Shown in pieces: positions 9,233 to 18,800 of a stretch of DNA of 64,000 nt. Made by a program: the position numbers and the translations under genes. A model generated the notes under the pieces. It saw only the letters and a program-made list of their open reading frames with translations, was not told the DNA's origin and made no database searches. This stretch comes from SpSt-333 sp040751955 (GTDB lineage: Bacteria > Bacteroidota > Ignavibacteria > UBA10030 > UBA8401): assembly GCA_040751955.1 (NCBI GenBank), contig JBFMFY010000001.1, forward strand, positions 1 to 64,000, written 5' to 3'. The first letter of the stretch is position 1. Each line of letters starts with the position of its first letter.

Positions 9233-11188
9233 ATGAAAAATGCTTTGATCATCCTCGCAGGAATTATTTGCTGTCTGTATATATCGCCGGCACAACCGCC
9301 GAACGATCTCACCGGTTTGAAGATCTGCATTGATCCGGGCCACGGAGGATTCAATCCATGTAATGACAGGCGGATTGATCCGAACCCCGGCAGCGGCAAC
9401 ATCTTTTGGGAATCGGAAGGTAACTTCCGCAAAGCGCTTTGGCTGAAACCGTTGTTGGAAGCACGAGGTGCTACCGTTTTTATCACACGAACTACTAATG
9501 ATAGTACAACAGTATATCCAGATCATCCGACAAACTGTAATGCCGATCCTAACGAACCAAGTCTCTCAGCAAGATGGCAATTTGCAAATGCTAATAATGT
9601 CCATTGGTTTCATTCGATCCACAGCAACGCGACAGGAGGAACCAATACATCTACAAACTATACGATGGTCTTATTGAAAGAAAATATCAGCACGCGACAA
9701 CCCGCATTTCCGGCGGCAGTGGATATGTCTTCAATGATCTACAATAATATCCGCGCCATCAATAGAACAGGTTCGTCTGGCGGAAACATTGCCGGCAAAC
9801 CGGGTGTTTACCTCGACTACACGTTTTATGGGGGACCGAGCGGCGGATATAATCTTGGTGTGTTGAGCGGATTGATTATGCCGGGTGAATTATCCGAAGG
9901 TTCATTTCACGACTACTACCCTGAAACACGCCGTCTGTTGAACAACGACTATCGAAAAGGTGAAGCATACGGGCTTTACAACGGTTTTGTTGAATACTAC
10001 GGGATTCCATTCGATACACTCGGAATTATTTGCGGTACCCAGAAGAGCGGTTCAACACCGATCAACAACATTGTTGTTCGGTTACTTCCTCCCAATAAGG
10101 TGTACAATGGTGACACGTACAACAACGGATATTTCTTCTTTGATTCATTGGCGCCGGGAAATTATAAAGTACTGTTTGAGACCGGTGGATATCCACTCGA
10201 TACGGTCAATGTTGTGTTAACGGCGACGACAAAATCGGTTTCGTCTTCCGTTCCTCAGCACACTGCAACAAATGTCAGCCGCAGCCAGAATATCGTGATT
10301 AATTTTCTCAAGCCGATGGATACAACGAGTGTCAAGAATGCATTTTCCATCCTACCGGCAACCTCCGGCACATTCGTCTGGAATAATGATCGAACGAGTT
10401 TAACATTTACTCCTTCTGCACCGCTGTTGTATTACGCTAATTATACAGTCACCCTCGCCGGATACGGGGAAACACGTCAGCCAATCGTTTTTGTTGACAA
10501 TAAAACTGTGACGTCGAATCTCTCAACGGCAAATTTTGTCATTAATTTCCAGACGGAACAACTTCCCCCGTATCTCATACTTACACAACCGAAGGAGGGT
10601 GATACCGCTTTTGCAGTGACAAAGCAGATAGGATTAAAATTTTCGCTTTCGATGGATACAGCGAGTGTCCGATCTGCTATTTCATTCATTCCTTCGGTGA
10701 GTGGTACATTCGGATGGTCTCAAAACAATACGACACTCCTTATTACGCCGACAGGCGGATTGGCATACAATACAAATTATACCGTTACTGTCAGTGCAGC
10801 TGCAAAATCAATATACGGCGCTTCTATCGATGCAAACCGGGACAGTATTCCCGGCGATCCGTTCATTCTCACGTTCCGAACGCAATCGAATCCGAATTTT
10901 GTAGAGAGAGAAAATGGCATACCCGCCGTCTATTCGCTGTACCAAAATTATCCGAATCCTTTCAATCCTCAAACGTCGATAGACTTCTCTATTCCACAAA
11001 CAGGGTTCGTATCGTTAAAAGTGTATGACAATCTTGGAAGGGAGGTGGCGTCATTAGTGCATGCTATCGTTCAGGCAGGAACATATACTGCTTCGTGGGA
11101 TGCATCGGCATTTGCTTCAGGAATTTATTTTTATAAATTGTCATCGGAAAAATTCACGGATATCAAGCGGATGGTGTTGTTAAAATAA
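9233..11188 (+). CDS. T9SS-exported N-acetylmuramoyl-L-alanine amidase (Amidase_3)
   Basis: The start at 9233 follows AGGAGG (9218-9223) and gives a signal peptide (MKNALIILAGIICCLYISPAQ); its ATG begins two bases after the previous stop codon. The 651-residue product has an Amidase_3 domain at about 28-258, with likely zinc ligands His37 (DPGHGG), Glu62 and His130 and probable catalytic Glu222 in SEGSF. A small regulatory-carboxypeptidase-like beta domain (about 268-335), two SbsA-type Ig-like domains (about 340-555) and a T9SS tail (NYPNPFNPQTSI) follow. It cuts peptidoglycan stem peptides from the glycan. It forms a set with the Amidase_2 protein two genes upstream. Confidence 0.88.
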   Translation: MKNALIILAGIICCLYISPAQPPNDLTGLKICIDPGHGGFNPCNDRRIDPNPGSGNIFWESEGNFRKALWLKPLLEARGATVFITRTTNDSTTVYPDHPTNCNADPNEPSLSARWQFANANNVHWFHSIHSNATGGTNTSTNYTMVLLKENISTRQPAFPAAVDMSSMIYNNIRAINRTGSSGGNIAGKPGVYLDYTFYGGPSGGYNLGVLSGLIMPGELSEGSFHDYYPETRRLLNNDYRKGEAYGLYNGFVEYYGIPFDTLGIICGTQKSGSTPINNIVVRLLPPNKVYNGDTYNNGYFFFDSLAPGNYKVLFETGGYPLDTVNVVLTATTKSVSSSVPQHTATNVSRSQNIVINFLKPMDTTSVKNAFSILPATSGTFVWNNDRTSLTFTPSAPLLYYANYTVTLAGYGETRQPIVFVDNKTVTSNLSTANFVINFQTEQLPPYLILTQPKEGDTAFAVTKQIGLKFSLSMDTASVRSAISFIPSVSGTFGWSQNNTTLLITPTGGLAYNTNYTVTVSAAAKSIYGASIDANRDSIPGDPFILTFRTQSNPNFVERENGIPAVYSLYQNYPNPFNPQTSIDFSIPQTGFVSLKVYDNLGREVASLVHAIVQAGTYTASWDASAFASGIYFYKLSSEKFTDIKRMVLLK

Positions 11189-11195
11189 CGATCGG

Positions 11196-11573
11196 ATGAC
11201 AGAACGCGCATCAAGTCTTACCCAGAACATCAATATTGCACTTTCACTAGGCGGCCTGATCGTTTGGCTGTCGATCTCCATGCTGACGGACAAACGTGAA
11301 GCATGGGACAGCGACCTGTTTTGGTTCATGGGTGTGCCTCTGATGATTCTGCTGAATGCCGTCGCCTCTTTTCTTGATCCATCCCAAATAGTATTGAAAG
11401 GAATTCTTTCTGTTTCACTTCAGCCCGTTGCAATGATCTTCCAGACAGGAGAAATAGGGTCGATGCTTCCGCTCGGGTTGATCCTCTTTGGTTTCATGGG
11501 GCTCTTCTACTCGGTGGGAGGTGTGGTCGGCAGCTTCGTTAAAAGAAATTTTTTTTCAACTCCAGAAGCCTAA
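11196..11573 (+). CDS. Small integral membrane protein, unknown function
   Basis: A 125-residue protein with four hydrophobic stretches (about residues 13-30, 40-58, 65-82 and 88-112), so three or four membrane helices. It starts seven bases after the amidase stop and ends two bases before the next gene, so it is likely in the same transcript. I do not recognise a family. The last helix, rich in Gly and Phe, precedes a basic C-terminal tail (VKRN). Confidence 0.65.
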   Translation: MTERASSLTQNINIALSLGGLIVWLSISMLTDKREAWDSDLFWFMGVPLMILLNAVASFLDPSQIVLKGILSVSLQPVAMIFQTGEIGSMLPLGLILFGFMGLFYSVGGVVGSFVKRNFFSTPEA

Positions 11574-11575
11574 GA

Positions 11576-12325
11576 ATGATCCGGGAACAGCTTTCGAATA
11601 CACAATACGGCAAAGAGACAGGTTTTCGTTTGCGCGGCGGCGAGATCTCCCGCATTGAAGGATTCAGCGATAACGTCTTTGGTTTCGCACTGACGCTCCT
11701 TGTCGTAACTCTCGATGTTCCGAAGACATTCTCTCAATTGGAAGAGACTTTTCACGGCTTCATCGGCTTTGCCCTTGCCTTTTCTCTGCTTGTTGTTGTG
11801 TGGTACGATCATTATCAATTCTTCCGCCGCTTCGGGCTGAATGACAGGTTTGTTCTCTGGATGAATTTTGTTCTCCTGTTTGTGGTCGTCTTTTTTGTTT
11901 ATCCGACAAAATTCCTTGCGACGCTTCTGGTAAAAATGTTTTCGGGAATGTCCATCAACGTGACGCTGGCGGACGGAACCGTTGCCAGAGCGATCGAAAA
12001 TCATCAATGGCCTACCATGATGATTGCGTACGGTATCGGATTTATTATTATCTATGCTATTTATTTCTTCTTGTATCTACATGCATACCAACAACGAGAA
12101 CAACTTGAGTTAACGGCAACGGAACTCGTCCACACAAAAGGAGAGATGGTGGGGCACTGCGCGAATTGCATTATTGGACTCTTATCGATTTCATTTGTGA
12201 TCTTCGGCGGACCGGGCATGGCATTTTATTCCGGCATGACGTACTGGCTTATCGGTCCGACGCAGGGTGTCATTGGTTATCATCGGGGTAAAAAGATTCG
12301 CACCCTTCTCGATCAAAAAAACTGA
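11576..12325 (+). CDS. TMEM175-family (DUF1211) potassium channel-like protein
   Basis: The 249-residue protein carries the hallmark of bacterial TMEM175 channels, RIEGFSDNVFGFALTLLV, near residues 24-41. The conserved RxxxFSD motif lines the first helix. Five further hydrophobic segments follow, giving about six helices, as expected for the bacterial family that forms tetrameric K+-conducting pores. The ATG lies two bases after the preceding stop. The family assignment rests on the motif and topology; the ion preference cannot be read from sequence. Confidence 0.82.
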   Translation: MIREQLSNTQYGKETGFRLRGGEISRIEGFSDNVFGFALTLLVVTLDVPKTFSQLEETFHGFIGFALAFSLLVVVWYDHYQFFRRFGLNDRFVLWMNFVLLFVVVFFVYPTKFLATLLVKMFSGMSINVTLADGTVARAIENHQWPTMMIAYGIGFIIIYAIYFFLYLHAYQQREQLELTATELVHTKGEMVGHCANCIIGLLSISFVIFGGPGMAFYSGMTYWLIGPTQGVIGYHRGKKIRTLLDQKN

Positions 12326-12374
12326 GCTTCTCCTCTCTTTGTATTCAGCTTCGTTTTTCGTATTTTTAATCGTC

Positions 12375-12447
12375 GCTCTCGTAGTTCAAGTGGATAGAAC
12401 CGGAGTTTCCTAAACTTCTAATCGCAGTTCGAGTCTGCGCGAGAGCA
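12375..12447 (+). tRNA. tRNA-Arg (anticodon CCT)
   Basis: A complete cloverleaf folds by eye. The seven-base acceptor stem is GCTCTCG/CGAGAGC, the D stem GTTC/GAAC, the anticodon stem GGAGT/ACTTC (one G-T pair) around loop TTCCTAA, and the T stem CGCAG/CTGCG around TTCGAGT. The anticodon CCT reads AGG (Arg). CCA is not encoded. It is a lone tRNA gene between a membrane protein and proS. Confidence 0.93.
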
Positions 12448-12455
12448 CTTTTAAT

Positions 12456-12526
12456 TAATTATCAAGTCACAAATTATCAAGTTGCAAATTTTTTAACTTC
12501 CATTGAGATAATGTGAAAATTTGCAA
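12456..12526. repeat. Degenerate direct and inverted short repeats upstream of proS
   Basis: AATTATCAAGT occurs twice in tandem within 12456-12482. TTGCAAATTTT (12482-12492) has an exact inverted copy at 12516-12526. The stretch lies between the tRNA and proS and resembles the repeat-rich gaps near 14302, 21711 and 45819. Confidence 0.6.
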
Positions 12527-12549
12527 TTCACCACATTCGGTTGAAGTAA

Positions 12550-14247
12550 ATGAGATTAAGCAAAGGTTTTTTCCCTACCGTTAAAGAAGTGCCTGCTGAT
12601 GCAGTGATTCCAAGTCATCAACTCATGATTCGCGCGGGACTGATGCGCCAATTGACCGCAGGTGTCTATTCGTTTCTGCCTCTTGGCTATGCGGTTATGA
12701 AGAAAGTCATGCAGATTATCCGCGAAGAGATGGATGCAATCGGTGGACAGGAATTCCATCTGCCTGCGCTGAATCCTATTGAACTGTGGGAAGAAACTGA
12801 CCGCGTGAAAGCGTTCGGCGACATTATGTTCCATCTGAAGAATCGTCCCATGGTTCTCGCGCCGACGCACGAAGAGGTGATCACTGCGATTGCAAAGAAT
12901 CATGTGAAGTCATATAAAGAGATGCCGCAAATTTGGTATCAGATCCAGACTAAATTTCGGAATGAACCGAGACCGAAGTCCGGCGTGCTGCGCGGGCGTC
13001 AGTTTACGATGAAAGATTCTTACAGCATGGATTCTTCATGGGAAGGATTGGACAGGAGCTACGATCTTCATGCACAGGCGTACCGGAATATCTACACACG
13101 ATGCGGGCTGACATTCTACATAGTTGGAGCGTCGAGCGGAGCAATGGGAGGGAGCGGTTCACAGGAATTTATGGTTGAATCGAACGCAGGTGAAGACAAT
13201 CTCGCCGTTTGTCAGGAAAGCGGCTACGCAGCAAACATTGAAATTGCATCATCGCTGGTTCCAAAAGCGGAACGATTTTCCGAAAATAAACCGTTCGAAA
13301 AAGTTCATACACCGAATGCAAAAACAATCGACGAAGTTGCGGCATTCTTAAAGATGCCGACACACCGTTGTGCGAAATCGCTCGTGTTTATGAACGGCAC
13401 GCAGCCTGTTCTTGTGTTGATGCTCGGCAATGACCAACTCAACGAATCCAAACTTCAATCTGTTTTTGGCGCCGATATTCGCCCGGCGCACCCCGAAGAA
13501 TTGCAGACATTGACCGGTGCAGACGCAGGTTCGATCGGTCCGGTCGGTCTCGAAGGAAAAATAACTATCGTTGCTGATACACGATTGGAAGGTGCCAACG
13601 GGCTTGTTTGCGGAGCAAATCAGAATGATTATCACTTCATCAATGTTGATTTGAATCGCGATGCAAAGATTCAATCATATCATGATTTCAGAACGGTTGA
13701 GGAAGGTGAAATGAGTCCTGATGGGAAAGGGAAACTTCGCATTGTCAAAGGAATCGAAGTTGGTCATATTTTCAAACTCGGGACGAAATATTCTGTTGCG
13801 ATGAAAGCAAATTTTCTCGACGAAAAAGGGGAAGAGCATCCGATCATCATGGGAAGTTACGGAATCGGCGTTGAACGTATTGTTGCCTGCCACATCGAAC
13901 AGCATCATGATGAATTCGGCATCAAGTGGCAGAAATCGATTGCACCGTACGATGTGCATCTGATCAGTGTGAACATGAATTCCGAATTAGTGAAGCACCA
14001 TGCAGAAGCACTGTATGCTGAACTTCAGAAAAAAGGAATTACAGTATTGTACGATGATCGCTCGGATGTAACTGCGGGATTTAAGTTCAAAGATGCCGAT
14101 CTGTTGGGAATGCCGCTGCACGTTATCGTCGGTGAAAAGAATCTAAAGAACAATGAGATCGAATTGAAAGATCGGAATTCAGGGAAGCGTTGGAATGTTC
14201 CGGTTTCTTCTGCAATTGATGAGATTGTAAAGTTCGTTAAAAATTAG
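12550..14247 (+). CDS. proS: Prolyl-tRNA synthetase
   Basis: This 565-residue class II synthetase charges tRNA-Pro in the cytoplasm. It has the bacterial-type start (GFFPTVKEVPADAVIPSHQLMIRAGLMRQL), motif 2 around FRNEPRPKSGVLRGRQF, an inserted editing (YbaK-like) domain at about 225-380, motif 3 at GSYGIGVERIVACHIEQ and a C-terminal anticodon-binding domain (about 465-565). The length fits the long bacterial form, which clears mischarged Ala-tRNA. It stands alone between a repeat-rich gap and the aldehyde dehydrogenase. I see nothing unusual in it. Confidence 0.97.
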   Translation: MRLSKGFFPTVKEVPADAVIPSHQLMIRAGLMRQLTAGVYSFLPLGYAVMKKVMQIIREEMDAIGGQEFHLPALNPIELWEETDRVKAFGDIMFHLKNRPMVLAPTHEEVITAIAKNHVKSYKEMPQIWYQIQTKFRNEPRPKSGVLRGRQFTMKDSYSMDSSWEGLDRSYDLHAQAYRNIYTRCGLTFYIVGASSGAMGGSGSQEFMVESNAGEDNLAVCQESGYAANIEIASSLVPKAERFSENKPFEKVHTPNAKTIDEVAAFLKMPTHRCAKSLVFMNGTQPVLVLMLGNDQLNESKLQSVFGADIRPAHPEELQTLTGADAGSIGPVGLEGKITIVADTRLEGANGLVCGANQNDYHFINVDLNRDAKIQSYHDFRTVEEGEMSPDGKGKLRIVKGIEVGHIFKLGTKYSVAMKANFLDEKGEEHPIIMGSYGIGVERIVACHIEQHHDEFGIKWQKSIAPYDVHLISVNMNSELVKHHAEALYAELQKKGITVLYDDRSDVTAGFKFKDADLLGMPLHVIVGEKNLKNNEIELKDRNSGKRWNVPVSSAIDEIVKFVKN

Positions 14248-14301
14248 TTGTATTTAATTGCGGACTGCCCGTTACGAATTTACCGATTACGGAACGACTT
14301 T

Positions 14302-14332
14302 AATCTTGTAATTTTGGAATCTTGCAATCTTG
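14302..14332. repeat. Triple AATCTTG repeat ahead of the aldehyde dehydrogenase
   Basis: AATCTTG occurs at 14302-14308, 14318-14324 and 14326-14332. The first copy extends to a 14-mer, AATCTTGTAATTTT (14302-14315), that recurs exactly at 15779-15792 ahead of dnaE. Confidence 0.7.
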
Positions 14333-14335
14333 AAT

Positions 14336-15763
14336 ATGATTTTCCCCTCCATGCAAACAAAACAATTCTATATCGCCGGAGATCAACAATCAAGCAGTAA
14401 AACCACTGCAATAAAAAATCCTTATACTAATACCGAACTTGCGCAAGTTTATCAGGCAGACAAAGAACACATTGAACAAACAATTCTTTCCGCTCAAGAG
14501 GCATTCAAAACTACCTCTCAATATTCAAGTCACGAACGGTCAGAAATCCTTCGTTCAATTGCTTCTCAACTGAAACACCGCAAAGAAGAATTCGCACAGT
14601 TGATCACTGCCGAAGCTGGAAAACCGATCACATTCTCCCGTGCCGAAGTTGACAGGGCGATCTCGACATTTGAGATTGCTTCTGAAGAGGCAAAGAGGAT
14701 AACGGGAGAGATGGTGCCGCTCGATGTCACGACATCGACAAAAAACAAACAAGGAATCATCACACGTTTTCCTATCGGTATCATTGCTTGTATTTCCCCT
14801 TTCAATTTTCCGCTGAATCTTGTCGCTCATAAAATTGCACCTGCAATTGCAAGCGGCAATTCATTTATTCTCAAACCTCCTCCGCAAACACCGCTCACAT
14901 CGTTGTTCCTTGCTGAAGTGCTGTTAAATTCCGGTTTCGTGAAGAGTGCAATCAACGTCGTGCCGACTTCGAACGAACTAGCCGAACAGCTCGTTGCAGA
15001 CGAGCGAATTGCAATGCTCAGTTTTACAGGGAGTGCAAAAGTGGGATGGATGCTGAAGCAAAAAGCAGGGAAGAAAAAGATTGTGCTTGAACTCGGCGGA
15101 AATGCGGGCGTTATTGTCGATAAAACTGCCGATGTAGAGCATGCAGTTGCCCGATGCATCCTTGGCGGATTTGGTTATGCCGGACAGGTGTGTATTAAGG
15201 TTCAACGGATTATTATTCATGAATCGTTGTACGATCGTTTTGAAAAAGAATTTGTTGATGCTGCTTCGAAAGTTGTTGTCGGTGACCCGCTCAATGAAAA
15301 AACGATTGTCGGACCGATGATCTCAGAAAGCGAATCGAAACGGATTGAAGCGTGGGTGAGTGAAGCAGTTTCTCAGGGTGCAAAAGTATTAACCGGCGGG
15401 ACAAGAAACGGTATTTTCTATCGACCTACCGTGCTCACAAATGTAAAATCTGAAATGAAAGTGTGCTCTGAAGAAATATTCGGACCTGTAGTTACATTGG
15501 AAAAAGATTCGACAATCAAAGAAGCGGTTGAAAAGATAAATAACTCCAGGTACGGATTACAGGCAGGGATCTTCTCCAATGATTTTCGAAATATTCAGTA
15601 TGCCTACAGGCATTTGAATATCGGAGCTGTCATTGTCAACGACTATCCGACATTTCGAGTTGACAACATGCCGTACGGCGGTGTGAAGGATTCAGGATTT
15701 GGAAGGGAAGGGGTGAAATACGCAATTCAGGAAATGATGGAACCGAGACTATTGGTTTTTTAA
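14336..15763 (+). CDS. NAD(P)-dependent aldehyde dehydrogenase
   Basis: The product is about 475 residues and oxidises an aldehyde to the acid with NAD(P)+. It carries the cofactor-binding stretch (ACISPFNFPLNL), the glycine motif FTGSAKVG, the general base Glu in LELGGNAG and the catalytic Cys in GYAGQVCIKVQR. The C-terminal substrate region ends in a conserved MPYGGVKDSGFGREG segment. Starts at 14330 (TTG), 14336 and 14351 are all possible and none has a clear ribosome site; the 14351 start gives the most family-like N-terminus (MQTKQFYIAG). The substrate is not readable, but lactaldehyde- or semialdehyde-type enzymes are the nearest match. Confidence 0.9.
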   Translation: MIFPSMQTKQFYIAGDQQSSSKTTAIKNPYTNTELAQVYQADKEHIEQTILSAQEAFKTTSQYSSHERSEILRSIASQLKHRKEEFAQLITAEAGKPITFSRAEVDRAISTFEIASEEAKRITGEMVPLDVTTSTKNKQGIITRFPIGIIACISPFNFPLNLVAHKIAPAIASGNSFILKPPPQTPLTSLFLAEVLLNSGFVKSAINVVPTSNELAEQLVADERIAMLSFTGSAKVGWMLKQKAGKKKIVLELGGNAGVIVDKTADVEHAVARCILGGFGYAGQVCIKVQRIIIHESLYDRFEKEFVDAASKVVVGDPLNEKTIVGPMISESESKRIEAWVSEAVSQGAKVLTGGTRNGIFYRPTVLTNVKSEMKVCSEEIFGPVVTLEKDSTIKEAVEKINNSRYGLQAGIFSNDFRNIQYAYRHLNIGAVIVNDYPTFRVDNMPYGGVKDSGFGREGVKYAIQEMMEPRLLVF

Positions 15764-15778
15764 TTTGGTATTCTTGAT

Positions 15779-15792
15779 AATCTTGTAATTTT
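15779..15792. repeat. 14-mer shared with the gap upstream of the aldehyde dehydrogenase
   Basis: AATCTTGTAATTTT here is identical to 14302-14315. It lies 12 bases before the dnaE start codon. Confidence 0.7.
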
Positions 15793-15804
15793 TGAAATTT
15801 GTAA

Positions 15805-18800
15805 ATGTCTGAATTCATACATCTTCATAACCACACTCACTATTCCCTGCTCGACGGTGCTGCGACAGTTGAAACGCTGCTGAAAGCTGCTGCCGATAAT
15901 AACATGCCCGCTGTTGCACTGACTGATCACGGTGTGATGTTCGGTGCAATTGAATTTTACAAAAAAGCGAAGAAGAAGAATCTCAAGCCGATCATCGGTT
16001 GTGAAGTGTATATCTTGACCAAAGGAAGCCGGTTCACCAAATCGAAAGAGAGGGATGACGGGAACGATCTACTTGTTTCGGACGGCAAGACAAAAAAGAA
16101 GAGAGATTACCACCATCTTATTTTATTGTGCAAAGATATTGTTGGTTACAAGAATCTCATCAAACTTGTCACGTTGGGGCACACCGAAGGATACTATTAC
16201 AAACCGCGCATTGATTTTGAACTTCTTTCGCAATATCACGAAGGGCTTGTGTGTATGTCCGCTTGTGCAGGAGGTGTCGTCGCCAATCCTTTGATCAATG
16301 GTGATTATGAGGAAGCAAAAGAGATTGCGACAATGTACAAGAATCTCTTCGGCGACGATTTCTATTTAGAAATTCAAGATCACGGCATTCCTGCAGAGAA
16401 AATTGTCCTGCGCGATATGCCGAAACTCGCCAAAGAATTGAACATCAAACTTGTTGCAACGAACGACTGTCATTACATCAAAAAAGAGCATGCTGTTGCA
16501 CACAATGTGATGCTGTTGATTCCTGATGCCGACGCATCAAATCCTCCTGATATCAATAATCTTCGATACGGCACAGACCAGATATATTTTAAGAGTGCGC
16601 AAGAGATGTGTGAACTCTTCAAAGAGTTTCCCGAAGCAATTGCAAACACGCTTGAAATAACTGAAAAGTGCAATCTAAATCTTGAACTCGGTAAAAACCA
16701 GATGCCGAAGTTTCCCATTCCCCCCGATGCGGGTGTTTCGACTCTTGAAGAGTATCTTGAAAAGATTGCATGGGAGGGTTTGCGAAAGCGATATAAAGAG
16801 ATCACTCCCGAAATTAAAGCGAGAATCGAACATGAACTTGCAGTTGTTAAGAGCATGGGGTATGCAGGATATTTCCTGATCGTCGCTGATTTTATTCAAG
16901 CAGCACGTGACCGAGGCGTTATGGTTGGTCCGGGCAGAGGAAGCGCAGCCGGTAGTATTGTTGCCTACGCGACAGGAATTACAAATGTTGATCCGTTGAA
17001 ATACGATCTTCTGTTCGAACGATTCCTGAATCCAGATCGTATCTCAATGCCCGATATCGACGTTGACTTCTCCGATTCAAAAAGGGAAGTGGTCATTGAA
17101 TATGTCCGCGATAAATACGGGAAGGATAACGTCGCACAGATCATCACGTTTGGAACGCTTTCATCGAAGGCGGTACTCAAAGACGTGGCCCGCGTTCTCG
17201 GAATTCCTCTCTCGGTCGTCGAAAGTATCAACAAACAAATTCCAACGATTCTTGGAAAGGTGATGCCGATCCAGGAGGCGCTCGATACGCTTCCAGATCT
17301 AAAACCGTTTAAGGAGAATCCTGATCAGAAAATCCAACAGATGTTCGAGATTGCAAAAGTGCTCGAAGGGATGAACCGCAACGCCGGAATGCACGCAGCA
17401 GGCGTCGTTATTGCGCCGGAGCCGCTCGTTAACTTCGTACCGATGTATAAAACACCGAGTACAGAATTGATGACGCAGTTCACGATGAAGGACCTCGAAG
17501 AAGCAGGTCTGCTCAAGATGGATTTCCTTGGATTGCGGACTTTGACTGTGATTGAAAATGCGCTCGACCTCATAAAAAAGAATCACGGGGTATCGATCGA
17601 TCTCGACAACATTCCGGAGAACGATGCGAAAACATTCGAACTATTTGGGAAAGGTCAAACGGTTGCAGTATTCCAGTTCGAAAGTTCCGGAATGCAGGAT
17701 TGGCTGCGGAAGTTGAAACCAACTTCTATCAGCGATTTGACGGCGATGAACGCGCTCTATCGCCCCGGACCGATGGAAAATATCGGTGACTTCATTAAAC
17801 GAAAACATGGCTTTGCGAAGATCGAATATCTCCATCCCAAAATGGAACCGATTCTCAAAGAGACATACGGCGTTATCGTCTATCAAGAACAGGTGATGCG
17901 CATTGCATCCGAGATCGGAGGCTTTACGCTCGCAAAATCCGACTTGATGCGCCGCGCGATGGGTAAAAAAGACAAGAAGATCATGGAGGGATTGAAGGCT
18001 GAGTTCATTGAAGGGGCGCAGAAGGCAAGTAAACTGAGTGAAAAATTAGCGGGTGAAATTTTTGACTTGATCGAAAAATTTGCTTCCTATGGCTTTAATA
18101 AATCGCACTCGGTAGCATACTCCGTCGTTGCCTATCAAACGGCATACCTCAAGGCGCATTATCCGGCAGAGTATATGGCGGCAACACTCACGTCGGAAAT
18201 AAATAACACGGATAAAATCGTTCTCTTCATCGACGATTGCAGGAAGATTGGACTGCAAGTCCTTCCACCGGATGTCAATGAAAGCGATAAAGATTTTAAT
18301 GTTACGAACGATGGAATCCGTTTTGGACTTGCCGCGATCAAAAATGTCGGCGTCAATGCTGTTGAAGCAATCGTGAAAGCGCGTACGGAAAAAGGGAAAT
18401 TCACCTCGCTCTACGATTTTTGCATGAAGGTCGATCTCCATACAGTTAACAAAAAGACGATCGAAGGGCTTGTTCTTTCCGGAGCGTTCGACTCCGTAAC
18501 AAAGAATCGTGCACAATTATTTAAGGCGATTGAACAGATGCTTGCAGCCGCTTCCAGCGCCCAGGTCCACGCCGAGCGGGGGCAGGACAGTCTATTTGGC
18601 GGCAGCACGCAATCGGCTGTCGTTGGTACGATGGTTCCTCAGCTTCCCACGATTCCAATGTGGACCGATTCTGAAAAATTATCGCGCGAGAAAGAGGTTC
18701 TTGGGTTTTATGTTTCCGGCCACCCCTTGTTGAAATATGAAAAAGAGATCAATGCGTTTGCGTCGATCCATCTTGGGGATGTGGAAGGGATGAAGAATGG

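Noticed and set aside
12327..12374. Possible terminator between the TMEM175 gene and the tRNA
   Set aside because: The T-rich stretch has no convincing complementary arms.
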